A stretch of 64,000 bases of DNA, taken from positions 372,001 to 436,000 of the forward strand of contig NZ_JBFDUZ010000003.1 in NCBI RefSeq assembly GCF_040719145.1. The letters are read 5' to 3'. Source of the stretch: Paenibacillus sp. JQZ6Y-1 (GTDB taxonomy: Bacteria; Bacillota; Bacilli; Paenibacillales; Paenibacillaceae). The position numbers and the translations under genes are program-made. Below are positions 31,701 to 41,070 of the stretch, piece after piece. The notes below the pieces were generated by a model. The model was given only the letters and a program-made list of their open reading frames with translations. It ran no database searches and had not been told where the DNA came from. Positions within the stretch are counted from its first letter, which is position 1. Every line of letters begins with the position of its first letter.

Positions 31701-33167
31701 AGGTGCGTTGATCCGCTCGGAAGCAGATCGAACCGGTAACGGCACGCCGTAGACTTCACGCTGTGCCTGATTCGTTTTCGCCTTTTGCAGCAGGTCCGAT
31801 GTGACTCGGTTCGGTTTGGTCGGTGGATATGCAAGATCAATCAAGGTATCAAGATTCGGATCTTCTTTGCCTGCAATACTCGCCCAGTATTGTTCCAAGT
31901 CGTTCACGTTTTTGACGGCTGGATTCTGCTGTGCTTCTTTAATCAGATTTTCAAAGCGTGTACGGTATGGATTTTCCAACGTGGCGGATCTGGCTACGGT
32001 AGCGCCGCGCGCATTGCCCGGCGGAAGCGAAAGCACGCCATTATTGGTCGTGTCAAAGTTGTATCCATATGGCGTATTCTTGAGACGCGTCACGTCTTCT
32101 GGACTCAAGTTACGACGCATGAACACAGGTAGGTTATCGTATGCAGAGACAATGCCAGATTTCGGCGCTGGTGCTGTAGCAGGTGTATCTAGTGCGGTCG
32201 GCGTTGTTTCGACACTTGATGCACTTGGCGCTGCTTCACTGGCAGTGAATGGCGAGCGATTACCCACACGGCTGCGGATAAAGGAACCCAGCCCCGATAT
32301 GAGCACATCGCCTGCCGCGCCCAGCCCAGCACCCAATGCCGCATTTTGCAGCACGTTCCCTGCCGACGCGTCGCCCTGAATAGCAGACTGTGCCACGCCC
32401 TGCAATGCCCCAGCTGATCCACCGCGCAACGCTTGGTTGGCAATTGTGTTCGCGGTCGGCGTGCTTACGATGCGCGAGAACGGCGCTGCTACCTTGTTTT
32501 GTAAAGCCGTACCTGCACGTGTGGCAAGAAAATTATCAGCAGCACGGTACGGACCACTAAGCAATGATTGTCCTGCCACACCTACACCGGCTGGATTCGA
32601 TGTGTATCCGCCGATTGCGCCAGTAATATCAAGCGCGGTATCTGCTACCTTACTGCCTGTTGACGGTCTGTTGATAGCAAGTGCACGCTGATCATCAGGA
32701 TACAGGTTCAAAGCGTTAGCAGCAGACAAAGAGGTGCGAGACGCTGCTTTGCCGAGTATGGAGTTGTCAACGAAGTTGGTGAAAGGGATCAGGAAATTGT
32801 CTGTAATGGTAGGACCAAAGAAGTCACGCGCTCGTTGATCATCTTCATCACTTTGGCGTTGCGCGCGAACCTTCTCGCTGTTCGGCTGGATTTGGATACC
32901 CGTTGCATCCTTGTATGTTTTTAAAGCAGCAGGGTTGCCCGCTGCTGCTTGTCCAAGTGTAGTGTTTTGTAATCCGCCGAAACCGGATTGAAGTGGAGAC
33001 GGCAAATTTTTGAGAAGCTGTGTGGATGGTCTGGAATCGGGCAGGAATCCCAGTTCCATCAGCCGTCTTTGACGATAAGGTATATTTTTGTCTGCCGAGT
33101 TCACACCAGCATCATTATTTCCTGCTTGCAACTCTTTCAATCGTTGTTGTCTATAGCTGTCTGCCAC
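28779..33167 (-). CDS. Large internal virion protein (LPD38-like domain), 1,462 aa
   Basis: A very large phage protein. The Ala/Gly/Pro-rich N-terminal third contains small hydrophobic glycine-rich stretches (LQNAALGAGLGAAGDVLISG), and the C-terminal half carries a region (FTTGRNPFFAIGRSLVRDIPQAYVQ, AIFDANEITVNFKRRG, YLIRQYTGFVGQIGLP) typical of large polyvalent protein domain 38. GTG start after AGGTGG. Its size and place after the transglycosylase gene suggest a DNA-ejection (internal core) protein of a short-tailed phage, as with T7 gp16 or P22 gp16/20 by position. That role is inference. Confidence 0.75.
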   Translation of the reverse strand: MADSYRQQRLKELQAGNNDAGVNSADKNIPYRQRRLMELGFLPDSRPSTQLLKNLPSPLQSGFGGLQNTTLGQAAAGNPAALKTYKDATGIQIQPNSEKVRAQRQSDEDDQRARDFFGPTITDNFLIPFTNFVDNSILGKAASRTSLSAANALNLYPDDQRALAINRPSTGSKVADTALDITGAIGGYTSNPAGVGVAGQSLLSGPYRAADNFLATRAGTALQNKVAAPFSRIVSTPTANTIANQALRGGSAGALQGVAQSAIQGDASAGNVLQNAALGAGLGAAGDVLISGLGSFIRSRVGNRSPFTASEAAPSASSVETTPTALDTPATAPAPKSGIVSAYDNLPVFMRRNLSPEDVTRLKNTPYGYNFDTTNNGVLSLPPGNARGATVARSATLENPYRTRFENLIKEAQQNPAVKNVNDLEQYWASIAGKEDPNLDTLIDLAYPPTKPNRVTSDLLQKAKTNQAQREVYGVPLPVRSASERINAPSVTGQAMLSSRTGVTGGSLPERIGGNTRNGLMPTTSAQAAEQAVNNPTLAANARGVTSEAEQAINPPRRIEDVTPTGEPIIKPDAEINGLGIQPFQRVGKYDNLSTTTKSQLVSRQKREPRQLGKLGQRLYTNLVDDLNPVNNFTKYANEILDDTITADKDPYRQALTSRGSDMIAKQITTDAFVDQNGNVVGQSLKDAIKEVPYKDYVSFEDYLINKHAIIRHDRGEKVFADEIQWTPEKGAQIIADYERMFPMFKEASENVYQYNQNLVQHWLVDTGMISQKQADAYFAANPYYVPNKRYFTSLEKGGRGFSKSKDGFGNQSNPVKKLAKGGSQRQIISPIESMIENTDAFVKAANRNKVMQNFVDVIEQDADDFKDFAEIVDDTKAARKLDVQKELTNPESEDAVADLIQEATTDFQKYEQSSTFKRTKLDKDNIVRAMINGEPTYVKFNDPDLLNAMLAIGPESSTFLLRVAGRVTNFLKSFTTGRNPFFAIGRSLVRDIPQAYVQSKTTNNPISFAVDLFTAAYDIARQTEGFKHYERLGGGHSSSLADNRNMLARSKSAVLPKTIKDLPGIAFRSYEDALNIVEAVPRLSEFKRSQKLGNSWQQAIFDANEITVNFKRRGVLSKELDKVFPYWNAAIQGLDKSARTFRDNPTAALTKTFLAITLPTFVLYAVNHNDPNYQKLSDRIKDNFFLIPKPDGTFWKVAKPQELGTIFSDIPERLLRKFREDDPEGFRDFAEQLRTNFLPPGVSGFFRKGDITDKLFTGVIGDTIAGPLANINANKDFADRPIVPAYLERLSPEFQSDARTSSLGKWIGEQTNSSPKKIDYLIRQYTGFVGQIGLPALSPANSGKNIFESIGNSFNQTVTTDSVFSSDLSTDFYRYKDQLDQANIDKEFKPLPDWYSNSARKKLDRLSDDMSKIRKKMREVEGNTTIKPEDKRQKLRDFQQQINEVAEKGNEYAKEKNIPYK

Positions 33168-33175
33168 ACTACCAC

Positions 33176-35233
33176 CTACCCTCTAAAGCTTTTTTCGTTG
33201 GCTAATACTTTGCCCACATACGCTTGCGTTTCCTGCGGCATATACGCCTTGATTTTATCCCAGCTATTACCATATTTTTTAATTCTGCTGTCAACTCTGC
33301 CTGGACCAGCATTGTAAGCAGCTAGTGCAAGCTGCACATCGCCGTTGTACTTGGAGATTAATCCAGCAATAAACTTAGTACCGCCATTGATGTTCTGCTG
33401 CGGATCTTTGATGTTGGTTACGCCGAGACCTTTTGCCGTTGCTGGCATAAGTTGCATCAATCCTTGTGCACCGGCGGAAGAACCGGCGTTAGGATTGAAG
33501 GACGACTCTGCTTGGATAATTCCTTTGACCAGCGATGTGCTCACACCGTTTGTTTTAGCAGCTGATTCGATGTACGGATCGTACGTCGTCTGCTTAGTAG
33601 CACCGCCGGTGTAACCTGTGCTACTTACTTGCGGGGGGCTTGGCACAGCGCCTTTCCATGTCAACCCATCACCTTTGTATTGTTGAATTAAACGATATGC
33701 TTCGTAATCAGATAATCCAGAACTGAGAATAGTTGATTCAAGTTCTTGAGGATTCAAAAGCTTTCCATCATCATCGCGCCGTTCAATGGACTTAGCGAAT
33801 TTGTCTCTATACTCTTCTGCAGTGATAGAAGGTGCAGCGTTACCAGTTTGCATTTTGTAATTAAACTCGGCTTGGTCACGCGCATCTTGTGCTTGCTGGA
33901 GCGACAATTGACCGTTTTGAATAGCATAATTGAGCGCGTAATTAAGATCATATTCTTTAACATTCTGATCAAACTGTGCTTGCCACTGCTGGTCACCAAT
34001 AGCAGCACGATATGCGTTGTACTCATACTGCTGTTGGAACTGAGAATCTGCCACAGCATCGCGTTCCTTTTGGTATCCAAACGTTTGATTCCATTGATCA
34101 TCCGACACTTTCGCCCGGTTCGTTTGGTACGCTTGGTTGAACGCCTGTCCTTGCGCTGCCAATGTAAGAGGTGCTTTACCACTCGCCGCCTGTCTCAAGT
34201 AGCCGCTAGGGTCTTCCTGCGGTGTCAGGACGCGACCAGTGAGTTCAGAGTATGCCAGCGAGTTGTTAATATTGCTTTGTTTCTTCTGCTGATCCAACTG
34301 CTGACCTTGTAGCGTACGTACGCCTGGCGCTGCTGCCGCTGCATTTGCTGTGACTGCTGAACCGTATGCCGATGGATCAACGCCCATAGACAGTAGTTGC
34401 GCGCGGTAAGCATCTGCTTGAGCACTCAGTTTCGCTCTATCCTGAGCGCTGATTCCTTTTGCTTCTGCTTGCTGCTTCAGTCCTAGGATATTATTGATCA
34501 GTGGTTGTGCACCATCTGGCATGTAATACCCGGTGATACCAGATTCGGTCACCTTGTTATTGAAGGAATTCTGCTCATCCTGTTGATACAGACCTGCCAG
34601 CGCTTGGAGATTCGCGAGTTGCTGCTGATCACCCTGCTGGTTCGTCTGGTACGTACTCAGCTGCTGGTTATAGGCGTTGTTGAGCAATGCAGGTACAACG
34701 TCTGTTTCCAGACGCGCCAACGTATCATTCGCATCTTGTGTTTGCCGATCGGTTGTAATCGTACTGTTCAGAATGCCACGGCGGTTGTTGTCTGCCGAGA
34801 TTGCATTGTTGTTCGTTGCGATATTACGCTGTGCCTGAGCGAGAGCAGCCTGATAGTTCGGATCGGCATCGCGATTGTAGTTGAACGTAAACGGCTGACG
34901 ATCCTTCTGCGTAATCTGCTGCATCTGCTGCAATAGTTGCTGGCTTAGCGTCGGCGTTTTGCTTTGCGTCAGCGGGATATTCGTCAGGTTGGTTTGCGCT
35001 GCGGCAGATGGCTTGGAGATTTCGCCACTGTAGCCCAAATTCTGGCGCAAGTACTTTTCCTGTAGCGAGGTGTCTTGTCCGGCTGCTTGGCGCTGTGCCA
35101 GTACACGTAACGCACGAGTGGTTTCATCCTGCTGATTGTTGGTGACCGTGCTCATATTGTTGGCGATTTTGCGCAAATTGGTGGTGGTATTTGTTGCTGT
35201 TCCTGCAATGGGTAAAGCGCGTGTGACTGCCAA
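33176..35233 (-). CDS. Virion protein with C-terminal SLT lytic transglycosylase domain
   Basis: A 685-residue protein. The first ~520 residues are Gln/Ala/Asn-rich and probably alpha-helical. The last ~130 form an SLT domain: IIQAESSFNPNAGSSAGAQGL with the catalytic Glu, QLMPATAKGLG, ALAAYNAGPGRV. It would open the peptidoglycan locally during DNA ejection. The TTG at 35233, 8 bases after AAGGGG, is the best start. It precedes the large internal protein by 8 bases. Confidence 0.85.
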   Translation of the reverse strand: MAVTRALPIAGTATNTTTNLRKIANNMSTVTNNQQDETTRALRVLAQRQAAGQDTSLQEKYLRQNLGYSGEISKPSAAAQTNLTNIPLTQSKTPTLSQQLLQQMQQITQKDRQPFTFNYNRDADPNYQAALAQAQRNIATNNNAISADNNRRGILNSTITTDRQTQDANDTLARLETDVVPALLNNAYNQQLSTYQTNQQGDQQQLANLQALAGLYQQDEQNSFNNKVTESGITGYYMPDGAQPLINNILGLKQQAEAKGISAQDRAKLSAQADAYRAQLLSMGVDPSAYGSAVTANAAAAAPGVRTLQGQQLDQQKKQSNINNSLAYSELTGRVLTPQEDPSGYLRQAASGKAPLTLAAQGQAFNQAYQTNRAKVSDDQWNQTFGYQKERDAVADSQFQQQYEYNAYRAAIGDQQWQAQFDQNVKEYDLNYALNYAIQNGQLSLQQAQDARDQAEFNYKMQTGNAAPSITAEEYRDKFAKSIERRDDDGKLLNPQELESTILSSGLSDYEAYRLIQQYKGDGLTWKGAVPSPPQVSSTGYTGGATKQTTYDPYIESAAKTNGVSTSLVKGIIQAESSFNPNAGSSAGAQGLMQLMPATAKGLGVTNIKDPQQNINGGTKFIAGLISKYNGDVQLALAAYNAGPGRVDSRIKKYGNSWDKIKAYMPQETQAYVGKVLANEKSFRG

Positions 35234-35245
35234 TGCAACCACCCC

Positions 35246-35401
35246 TTACTGATTAATTTTTGATGCGTCGAGAGATTTAATATTTTTGGAATCGAGATTG
35301 ATCAGCAGATGTTGAAGCTGCTGTGTATTGAGATTGGTGATCCGAATTACATCAGCCAATTTGGCATCCGGTGGAAGTTCCTGCAATTTCACGTCAGCCA
35401 T
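35246..35401 (-). CDS. Small virion-module protein (51 aa)
   Basis: A 51-residue protein (MADVKLQELPPDAKLADVI then RITNLNTQQLQHLLINLD) with AAGGAGGGG six bases before its ATG, which overlaps the upstream stop by one base (TGATG). The ribosome site and tight fit between two virion genes show it is real. Unknown role. Confidence 0.7.
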   Translation of the reverse strand: MADVKLQELPPDAKLADVIRITNLNTQQLQHLLINLDSKNIKSLDASKINQ

Positions 35402-36786
35402 CAGTTACCCCTCCTTGCGGTTTCTCGTATCAATCGATGTATCTTCACCTTGCCTGTACCACTCATTCGTATCCTGAACCAACGGTCAGGAACTCTAACA
35501 ATAACTGGTATCGTTTGGGTGTCGATCACACCTGATCCATTTGTATTAGAATATACACTTGTCCACGTTCCGCCCTCAGTGCCGGGAGCATATTCTATTT
35601 TCAACGAACTTCCCGGGTCTAAGTCACTGACAACCCATAATTTGTTGATTACCTTACGAATCGTTTCATCTTCATCTGAAAATGGCTTGAGTTCTATACT
35701 CCATGTAATGGGAGCGTTCAGAATATTCAATGACTCATTCATGACTACGATACGTCCATCATTTGTACCACCATATAGACGTATGCCGTCCAAATAAAAA
35801 GCTGTTGCGACATAGCTTAGTGCCCACCATCGACCGCCTTGCGTGTCATATTTAAGTGTGATGTTAGGGCTCAATGAACCAGAAGTACAAAGTGAAAGGT
35901 AAATGAATCTTCCGTCATATCCAGCACAATTCTGCTGCGTCGGATTCATGATAGAGATGTAGTTTTTAATAGGATCGCTGATCTTAATTGGAGAAAGACC
36001 ACCCTGATACACATAAAATCCGTCTATGCCTAGGAAATACAAGGCATCGCGTGTGACCACAACGCTTTTATCTGAGATGCAGCCGACTCCGTACGGCTGG
36101 GCCATGGTAAAATTGGTGGGATCTTCACCATACAATTTGTGCATTGTATATTTTTTGAAAAGGATAACCTGATCGCCAAATGTGGTAAGCGCCGTCGGCT
36201 TTTCTCCATCTGGCGTTTCCACTACAATCGTGCCTGAACCAGTATATTTTTCTGTACTCGACCAGTTTTCAGGTTCCCTTAATGCCGAAAACCGTAATTC
36301 GTTGCTAATCCGTTTCGCTATAAAGAATCGGTTAGCGTGCGTCGTTACAAAAGCACCATAGTCCGGTGAATCAGCCACAGTAGTAAGTTGATTACCGGAG
36401 TATTTCTTCAATTGTGAAACACCATCCGTGAAATACATTTTGCTCCCATCAAAAAACAATGAGGCATCCCAAATGGTCTGATCATTATTGGGTTGCGCAT
36501 ACACGTTGCTGAAAAATTCGCCAGCTTGACGGTATAACCCCGATCCGTTAGTAACATAGAGTTCATCTTGATACTTGAATATTTTGCTGATGACCCCATT
36601 CAACTGAGAAAACATGCGGACGCCGCTAATCGTTGTGACTGTCGGATATAGAGAAGAATCGAGATTAGATGCGCTCACGCATTCACTCTCTTTAATCTCA
36701 ATCGATTCGAACGAGCGATTAACACCATCCGCAATTGTTAAGATGGATTGTTTCGCCTTTGTTGGCGTTGAGTTCCAAGGTTGCAT
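35401..36786 (-). CDS. Beta-propeller tail/hub protein (P22 gp10-like by position)
   Basis: A 461-residue beta-rich protein with repeating aromatic strands (YQDELYVTNGSGLYRQ, ALYFLGIDGFYVYQGG, RFIYLSLC, GTNDGRIVVMN), suggestive of a six-bladed propeller. Length and gene order (connector, tail fibre, this protein) match the P22 gp10-like packaged-DNA stabilisation proteins. Homology is inferred from length, composition and order. Confidence 0.6.
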   Translation of the reverse strand: MQPWNSTPTKAKQSILTIADGVNRSFESIEIKESECVSASNLDSSLYPTVTTISGVRMFSQLNGVISKIFKYQDELYVTNGSGLYRQAGEFFSNVYAQPNNDQTIWDASLFFDGSKMYFTDGVSQLKKYSGNQLTTVADSPDYGAFVTTHANRFFIAKRISNELRFSALREPENWSSTEKYTGSGTIVVETPDGEKPTALTTFGDQVILFKKYTMHKLYGEDPTNFTMAQPYGVGCISDKSVVVTRDALYFLGIDGFYVYQGGLSPIKISDPIKNYISIMNPTQQNCAGYDGRFIYLSLCTSGSLSPNITLKYDTQGGRWWALSYVATAFYLDGIRLYGGTNDGRIVVMNESLNILNAPITWSIELKPFSDEDETIRKVINKLWVVSDLDPGSSLKIEYAPGTEGGTWTSVYSNTNGSGVIDTQTIPVIVRVPDRWFRIRMSGTGKVKIHRLIRETARRGN

Positions 36787-36797
36787 AATTCACCGCC

Positions 36798-39122
36798 CTA
36801 CGACACTATATTGCGATCAGTCACACGACGCCAGTTGGTTCCATCGCTAAACGCAATAACAGAACCGCCAGCATCATCGGATACATAAATCATGGCGCCA
36901 GCGCCCTCGCTATTAGCAGGTGGCAAGGTTGATTTCGTATAGTTCGCCACCTTAACACTGCCTGACACAATCATCTTGGCGGTTTCTAACGCGCCGTTAA
37001 ATCCGTTCATTTTCATGATCTGCTGCTCAGAACCATTGACAAGAATAGTGAAAACGATTGACCCGCGTTCCGCTCCATTGCTGTTATTGGTGGCTTCCAT
37101 TCTGATCTTAGCAAATTCTTTTTCTCCGCCTTGATCATTCAAACCAATAGCACCAATCGCCGTTAAAGGCACATCCGTTTTATTGGTTGCATAGTCTGAG
37201 CGCAATCTCTTCAAAACCAATTTAGGCGAGTTACTTGCATTGGTTGTTCTTGATGTAAATTCCATTTGATCTTGATTCGCATTTTGAGTCGGCTCCCAAA
37301 TCAACATATTGCGAGTCAAGTCAACATATTTCACATTCTGTGCCCATGAGCTGTTCTTCTTTCCGATCCAAGCGTTATTGGAGGAAATGATAGATCGCGG
37401 TGTATCTGTGGTGTTGGTAGACTGTACGTTGTTGTTGTATATGGAAACACCGCCGTGGTTGAACTGATTACCATTGATGAAAATGCCAGAAGAATATCCA
37501 TCAATACGTATCGCAACCGATGCGTTCGTGTCGCTGTTGTAGAAACCAGTAGAATCAAACTGGTTACCATGGATGTTAACGGTTGTGGCTTGTTCCAAGT
37601 AGAATACAGCTGGCAACGTTTCTGTTCCCGGCTGAGAAGGCGCTACAAAACAGTAATTATCCGAAATCACAATCAATCCATGGTATTTGATACGTGTACC
37701 AAATCGGCGTACGTTAATATGGTTTCCTAGCAAATGGAATCCCGGTTCATATAAATTAGGCTCAGACGTAAAGGCATGAGTAATCACCAAACCATCCAGG
37801 GCGTTGGCGACGAGATTGTTGACAAAGAATCCGCCCTCCCAGCTACCAGACGCTTGCGAGGTACTGGTTACCGTACCGATGTTTCGACATGCAGCAGCGT
37901 AATATCCATCAATTGTATTGTGGCGAATATCCGGCGCATAACAGTGTTGCATGTGGATCGCGGCATCGTGGTTGCTACCCGTGTACGTCGGCGATGCTGA
38001 GTCAAGTGGCGAACGGAATTGACACCGCTGCACGATAGGTACATAGGCGAAATCAATTTGCAGACAACGGTACCATACACCGGAACGGCTCTGCGCATCA
38101 CCTTCATCAACCTTATCACTGTGCCAATGACAATCCTCAACAATGACCGTGTAATCACTGTTCAACCCCGGCGTCACCTTACCCGGATCATTAGGCGATG
38201 TAATCCATAATCCAATACCATTGTTTTTGCTTACGCCCGTATTTTGATCGAGATTAGATACAAAGTTGATGTCGCGCACCCAGACAAAGTGCTTGTAGGT
38301 TGGCATGGTGATTTTAAACAATCCATCTGCGTTGTTTGCGCCAGCAATCAGTTTAGAGCCGTTATTACCGATGCCATAGATACTGATACCGTTATATAAT
38401 TTAGTCGAAAGCGTACCAGGTAGAGTCAACGACACGCGAGAGTTCATCAAGTATCTACCAGCGGGGAAGAATAAAGAGTACAAGGTATCTCCATTACTCA
38501 CAGCTTGGATCAAGTCATTGACTGCTGCTTGAATAGCAGGCGAGTCATCGGTAACACCATCACCTTTTGCGCCGTATGCCTTGACGTTAAATACAGGGCT
38601 GTTTATCACCGCTTGATCTGTAGCATCCAACCGCGCTTGTAATGAAGAATATGTTTTGTTGTATGGTGTTGAATACCGAGCAGCCGCTACTTCCGGTCCA
38701 CTGCTTCCTGTTTCCCCAGCAGCCACAACCTGATCCAACGTATTTCTCAATGAGTCGATGGCAGACTTGGCATTCGTAGCGCCCGTCACACTTCCTGTAT
38801 AGGTGACATTCTGTGCAGGAATGCCGTTAATTGATTGAGCATCAAACGATAAGTCAATGTTTTTCGTCGCGTTGTTGTTTGTCACGCGGATTGGACTCTG
38901 CGTTGAAATCGTAAGGCTATCGTTCAAAGTGGACGCCTGAATACCGTTGATTTGAGAGAATCCTTTTAATGTCGCGTTCTTTTGATCAACGTACTCTTTC
39001 AATTCTTCCAATTCAGTATCCACATACGTTTTAGAAACGGCATTTTGCCCGGGCAACTGTCCCGGAACAACTCCACCATCCTTGAATTGCTGCTTAATCA
39101 GCTCAGAAGCATCATTGCTCAA
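36798..39122 (-). CDS. Tailspike/tail fibre with pectate-lyase-type beta-helix
   Basis: A 774-residue receptor-binding protein. Residues about 180-560 contain the pectate lyase 3 entry motif FNVKAYGAKGDGVTDDSPAI followed by right-handed beta-helix repeats (for example IHMQHCYAPDIRHNTIDGYY, LVISDNYCFV, NIHGNQFDS). The C-terminal end carries a collar-like domain. Such tailspikes bind and often cut cell-wall polysaccharide. TTG start at 39122 overlaps the connector stop (TTGA) and lies 8 bases after GGAGG. Confidence 0.85.
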   Translation of the reverse strand: MSNDASELIKQQFKDGGVVPGQLPGQNAVSKTYVDTELEELKEYVDQKNATLKGFSQINGIQASTLNDSLTISTQSPIRVTNNNATKNIDLSFDAQSINGIPAQNVTYTGSVTGATNAKSAIDSLRNTLDQVVAAGETGSSGPEVAAARYSTPYNKTYSSLQARLDATDQAVINSPVFNVKAYGAKGDGVTDDSPAIQAAVNDLIQAVSNGDTLYSLFFPAGRYLMNSRVSLTLPGTLSTKLYNGISIYGIGNNGSKLIAGANNADGLFKITMPTYKHFVWVRDINFVSNLDQNTGVSKNNGIGLWITSPNDPGKVTPGLNSDYTVIVEDCHWHSDKVDEGDAQSRSGVWYRCLQIDFAYVPIVQRCQFRSPLDSASPTYTGSNHDAAIHMQHCYAPDIRHNTIDGYYAAACRNIGTVTSTSQASGSWEGGFFVNNLVANALDGLVITHAFTSEPNLYEPGFHLLGNHINVRRFGTRIKYHGLIVISDNYCFVAPSQPGTETLPAVFYLEQATTVNIHGNQFDSTGFYNSDTNASVAIRIDGYSSGIFINGNQFNHGGVSIYNNNVQSTNTTDTPRSIISSNNAWIGKKNSSWAQNVKYVDLTRNMLIWEPTQNANQDQMEFTSRTTNASNSPKLVLKRLRSDYATNKTDVPLTAIGAIGLNDQGGEKEFAKIRMEATNNSNGAERGSIVFTILVNGSEQQIMKMNGFNGALETAKMIVSGSVKVANYTKSTLPPANSEGAGAMIYVSDDAGGSVIAFSDGTNWRRVTDRNIVS

Positions 39123-39709
39123 TATAGCCACCTCCCCATCGTATCCTCTATAACCGGATAATCCGGACGAGGGTCAGCCACTTTTTTGTATTCTTCCACC
39201 ATTGCATTGTATTTTGCTGTGAAATTGTTAACCATCGCAATATCGGCATAATTTTCAGCAATCTGTGCCAGTGCGCCGTATACCAGAATCATATGAAAAT
39301 CAGGATCAAAATCTGGCACAACGGTCAAATCAGCATCACTTAATGCAGTTGCGGATTTTTTGAATGATAACGCCAATCCTTCTACGCTATCTTCTTTTGG
39401 TGTTGGATAAATGCCCAGGCCGTTATTGTCGATGAAGTAGTAAAAGCTACTCCCTACAGCTTCCTCTTTCGTGTCTTGGAAAGGAAGTTCTACGCCGTTT
39501 ACCACGACGTCTTTGAGAGCACTAAACGGAAACGGTAGACTGTAAACGAAAACGCCAGCAGACAGGTTATAAATGCGTGTGGTTGTAACATCGACAACCG
39601 TGCGAAAAAGTTCGTTTTGAATGAGATTAATCTTACGTATTACGCTAGCGTTGGACAGACTATGCGGGTACTTCTCCGCAATTTCTTCCAGAATTTCAGA
39701 TAGTTTCAT
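39119..39709 (-). CDS. Head-tail connector/adaptor protein (gp4/gp11-like)
   Basis: A 196-residue protein with helical N-terminus (KLSEILEEIAEKYPHSLSN) and a beta-strand core (IYNLSAGVFVYSLPFPFSALKDVVVNG), then a helical C-terminus. The arrangement between capsid and tail genes and the fold pattern suit the connector that extends the portal in short-tailed phages. Function is from position and pattern. Confidence 0.65.
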   Translation of the reverse strand: MKLSEILEEIAEKYPHSLSNASVIRKINLIQNELFRTVVDVTTTRIYNLSAGVFVYSLPFPFSALKDVVVNGVELPFQDTKEEAVGSSFYYFIDNNGLGIYPTPKEDSVEGLALSFKKSATALSDADLTVVPDFDPDFHMILVYGALAQIAENYADIAMVNNFTAKYNAMVEEYKKVADPRPDYPVIEDTMGRWLY

Positions 39710-39733
39710 GAATGATCACCGTCCTGTGTTGGA

Positions 39734-40030
39734 CTACACAACCTTGATTTCGGTTTTAGTACTTTCATCAATTTTTTGATTTGCAATACGAGTACGCATA
39801 TAGCTGTCGTTCCAAATCTCAGCTACTGGTACGGGTACTTCTACCATTTGACCGCGCGGCACTGTGTAGAACAGACCGTTAATGCCGATAGGGACTACTT
39901 TGTCGTCCGGATTGGCTGGATCGTCAGGAATCATAATAAACGTTTGTGGACCTGCTTTCAGTTGTGCTAGCAGTGCTTTTTCCCGTCTATCTGCTTCTTT
40001 TTCAAGGTTTTTCTCATTGATATTCGTCAT
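39734..40030 (-). CDS. Small virion-module protein
   Basis: A 98-residue protein (KALLAQLKAGPQTFIMIPDDP then VVPIGINGLFYTVPRGQMVEVP) downstream of the major capsid gene. The IPD and VPRGxxVEVP motifs are typical of small head-decoration or minor capsid proteins in podoviral clusters. AGGAGG before the ATG. Confidence 0.7.
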   Translation of the reverse strand: MTNINEKNLEKEADRREKALLAQLKAGPQTFIMIPDDPANPDDKVVPIGINGLFYTVPRGQMVEVPVPVAEIWNDSYMRTRIANQKIDESTKTEIKVV

Positions 40031-40050
40031 GTTTCTTCCTCCTCAAATGA

Positions 40051-40083
40051 AAAAGAGGAACCGCATGGTACGGCTCCTCTTTT
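40051..40083 (-). terminator. Terminator/attenuator after the capsid gene
   Basis: AAAAGAGGA-ACCG (40051-40063) pairs with CGG-TCCTCTTTT (40071-40083), one mismatch, followed on the minus strand by TTTTCATTTG. Lies directly after the major capsid gene and could reduce expression of downstream genes. Confidence 0.65.
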
Positions 40084-40094
40084 ACGTGTGTCTA

Positions 40095-41057
40095 TTAGGC
40101 AGATGCGCTGGATTCGTAACGTAAGATAGCCAGTTCCTGCAAGCGAACAGCAGTGAAGGCGCATTTCCATGCAACAGTGTTGAATTGGTTCAGTGGATCA
40201 GAGATACCGCCGCTACCTGCTGGGTGAACGATGATTTCAGGCTTCATCGATCCGCCGATATCTGGCAGGGCATACGCACCTTTACCTAAGAAGATGGTAC
40301 CATACACGTTCGCACCGGATGCACCAGCACCAGCGAATGTCACTGGTTGGTCAACCTCGACGAACCAGATACCGTACAACATTCCGATCACGCCGTTTTT
40401 GAAGTCTTCAGTGTTGTTTCGCACTTGAGACTCTTTCCACTCGGACGTTTGCATCAGGTCAGTGGCTACGTCGACTGGAATCAGCGCTACATATCCTTTC
40501 TTGCCGTTCGGCAGATCCAGAGGCTTAACCTTCGCACGGCGCAATGCACGACGAGCCAGCAGGATGTCCGCTGCTGTGATCTTATCTGTAGCTGTAACAG
40601 TAGCGCGGGACGTCTTCGCGCCTGCATACAGCACGTTCGTACCGGCTGCTACGATATCACGGGTGATAACATCGATGGACTCACCAGCATTCTCACCCAT
40701 CAGACCAGCAACCTCGGTCATCAGCGGATCATAGCCAGTTAAATCGAGGAATTCCGAGATTTTTGTCCAGTTACCGTATTCCTTCACGGTAGCGTTGATG
40801 GCAGAGATGTTCAGGTCTACACCATCAGGCGTTACGCCCTCAGTCAGCGCCGTTGTAGATACGTTCAGGCTGTTCAGGCGGCGGAAGTTGGCTGTCGCAC
40901 CTTTACGTTTTGGAATCGGCTTTTTCTGTCCGTATTCCGTCCATTGCAGCGCGGGTGTCAGACGTTCCAGCATCTCATCGACAAAGAATGTATGTTGCTC
41001 TGCTGTGAGTGCGTTCGTGCCTGTGGTAGGGTTATAACTTTGTATGTTTGTTGCCAT
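40095..41057 (-). CDS. Major capsid protein, N4-gp56 family
   Basis: A 320-residue HK97-fold capsid protein of the N4-gp56 family: LTAEQHTFFVDEMLERLTPALQWTEYG, KRKGATANFRRLNSL, LTEGVTPDG, and VDVATDLMQTSEW. The family occurs in N4-like and other short-tailed phages and in several Bacillota prophages. Flanked by the scaffold gene upstream and a terminator-like hairpin downstream, so it is probably the most abundant late product. GGAG precedes the ATG. Confidence 0.9.
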   Translation of the reverse strand: MATNIQSYNPTTGTNALTAEQHTFFVDEMLERLTPALQWTEYGQKKPIPKRKGATANFRRLNSLNVSTTALTEGVTPDGVDLNISAINATVKEYGNWTKISEFLDLTGYDPLMTEVAGLMGENAGESIDVITRDIVAAGTNVLYAGAKTSRATVTATDKITAADILLARRALRRAKVKPLDLPNGKKGYVALIPVDVATDLMQTSEWKESQVRNNTEDFKNGVIGMLYGIWFVEVDQPVTFAGAGASGANVYGTIFLGKGAYALPDIGGSMKPEIIVHPAGSGGISDPLNQFNTVAWKCAFTAVRLQELAILRYESSASA

Positions 41058-41070
41058 TTAGTTCAGCTCC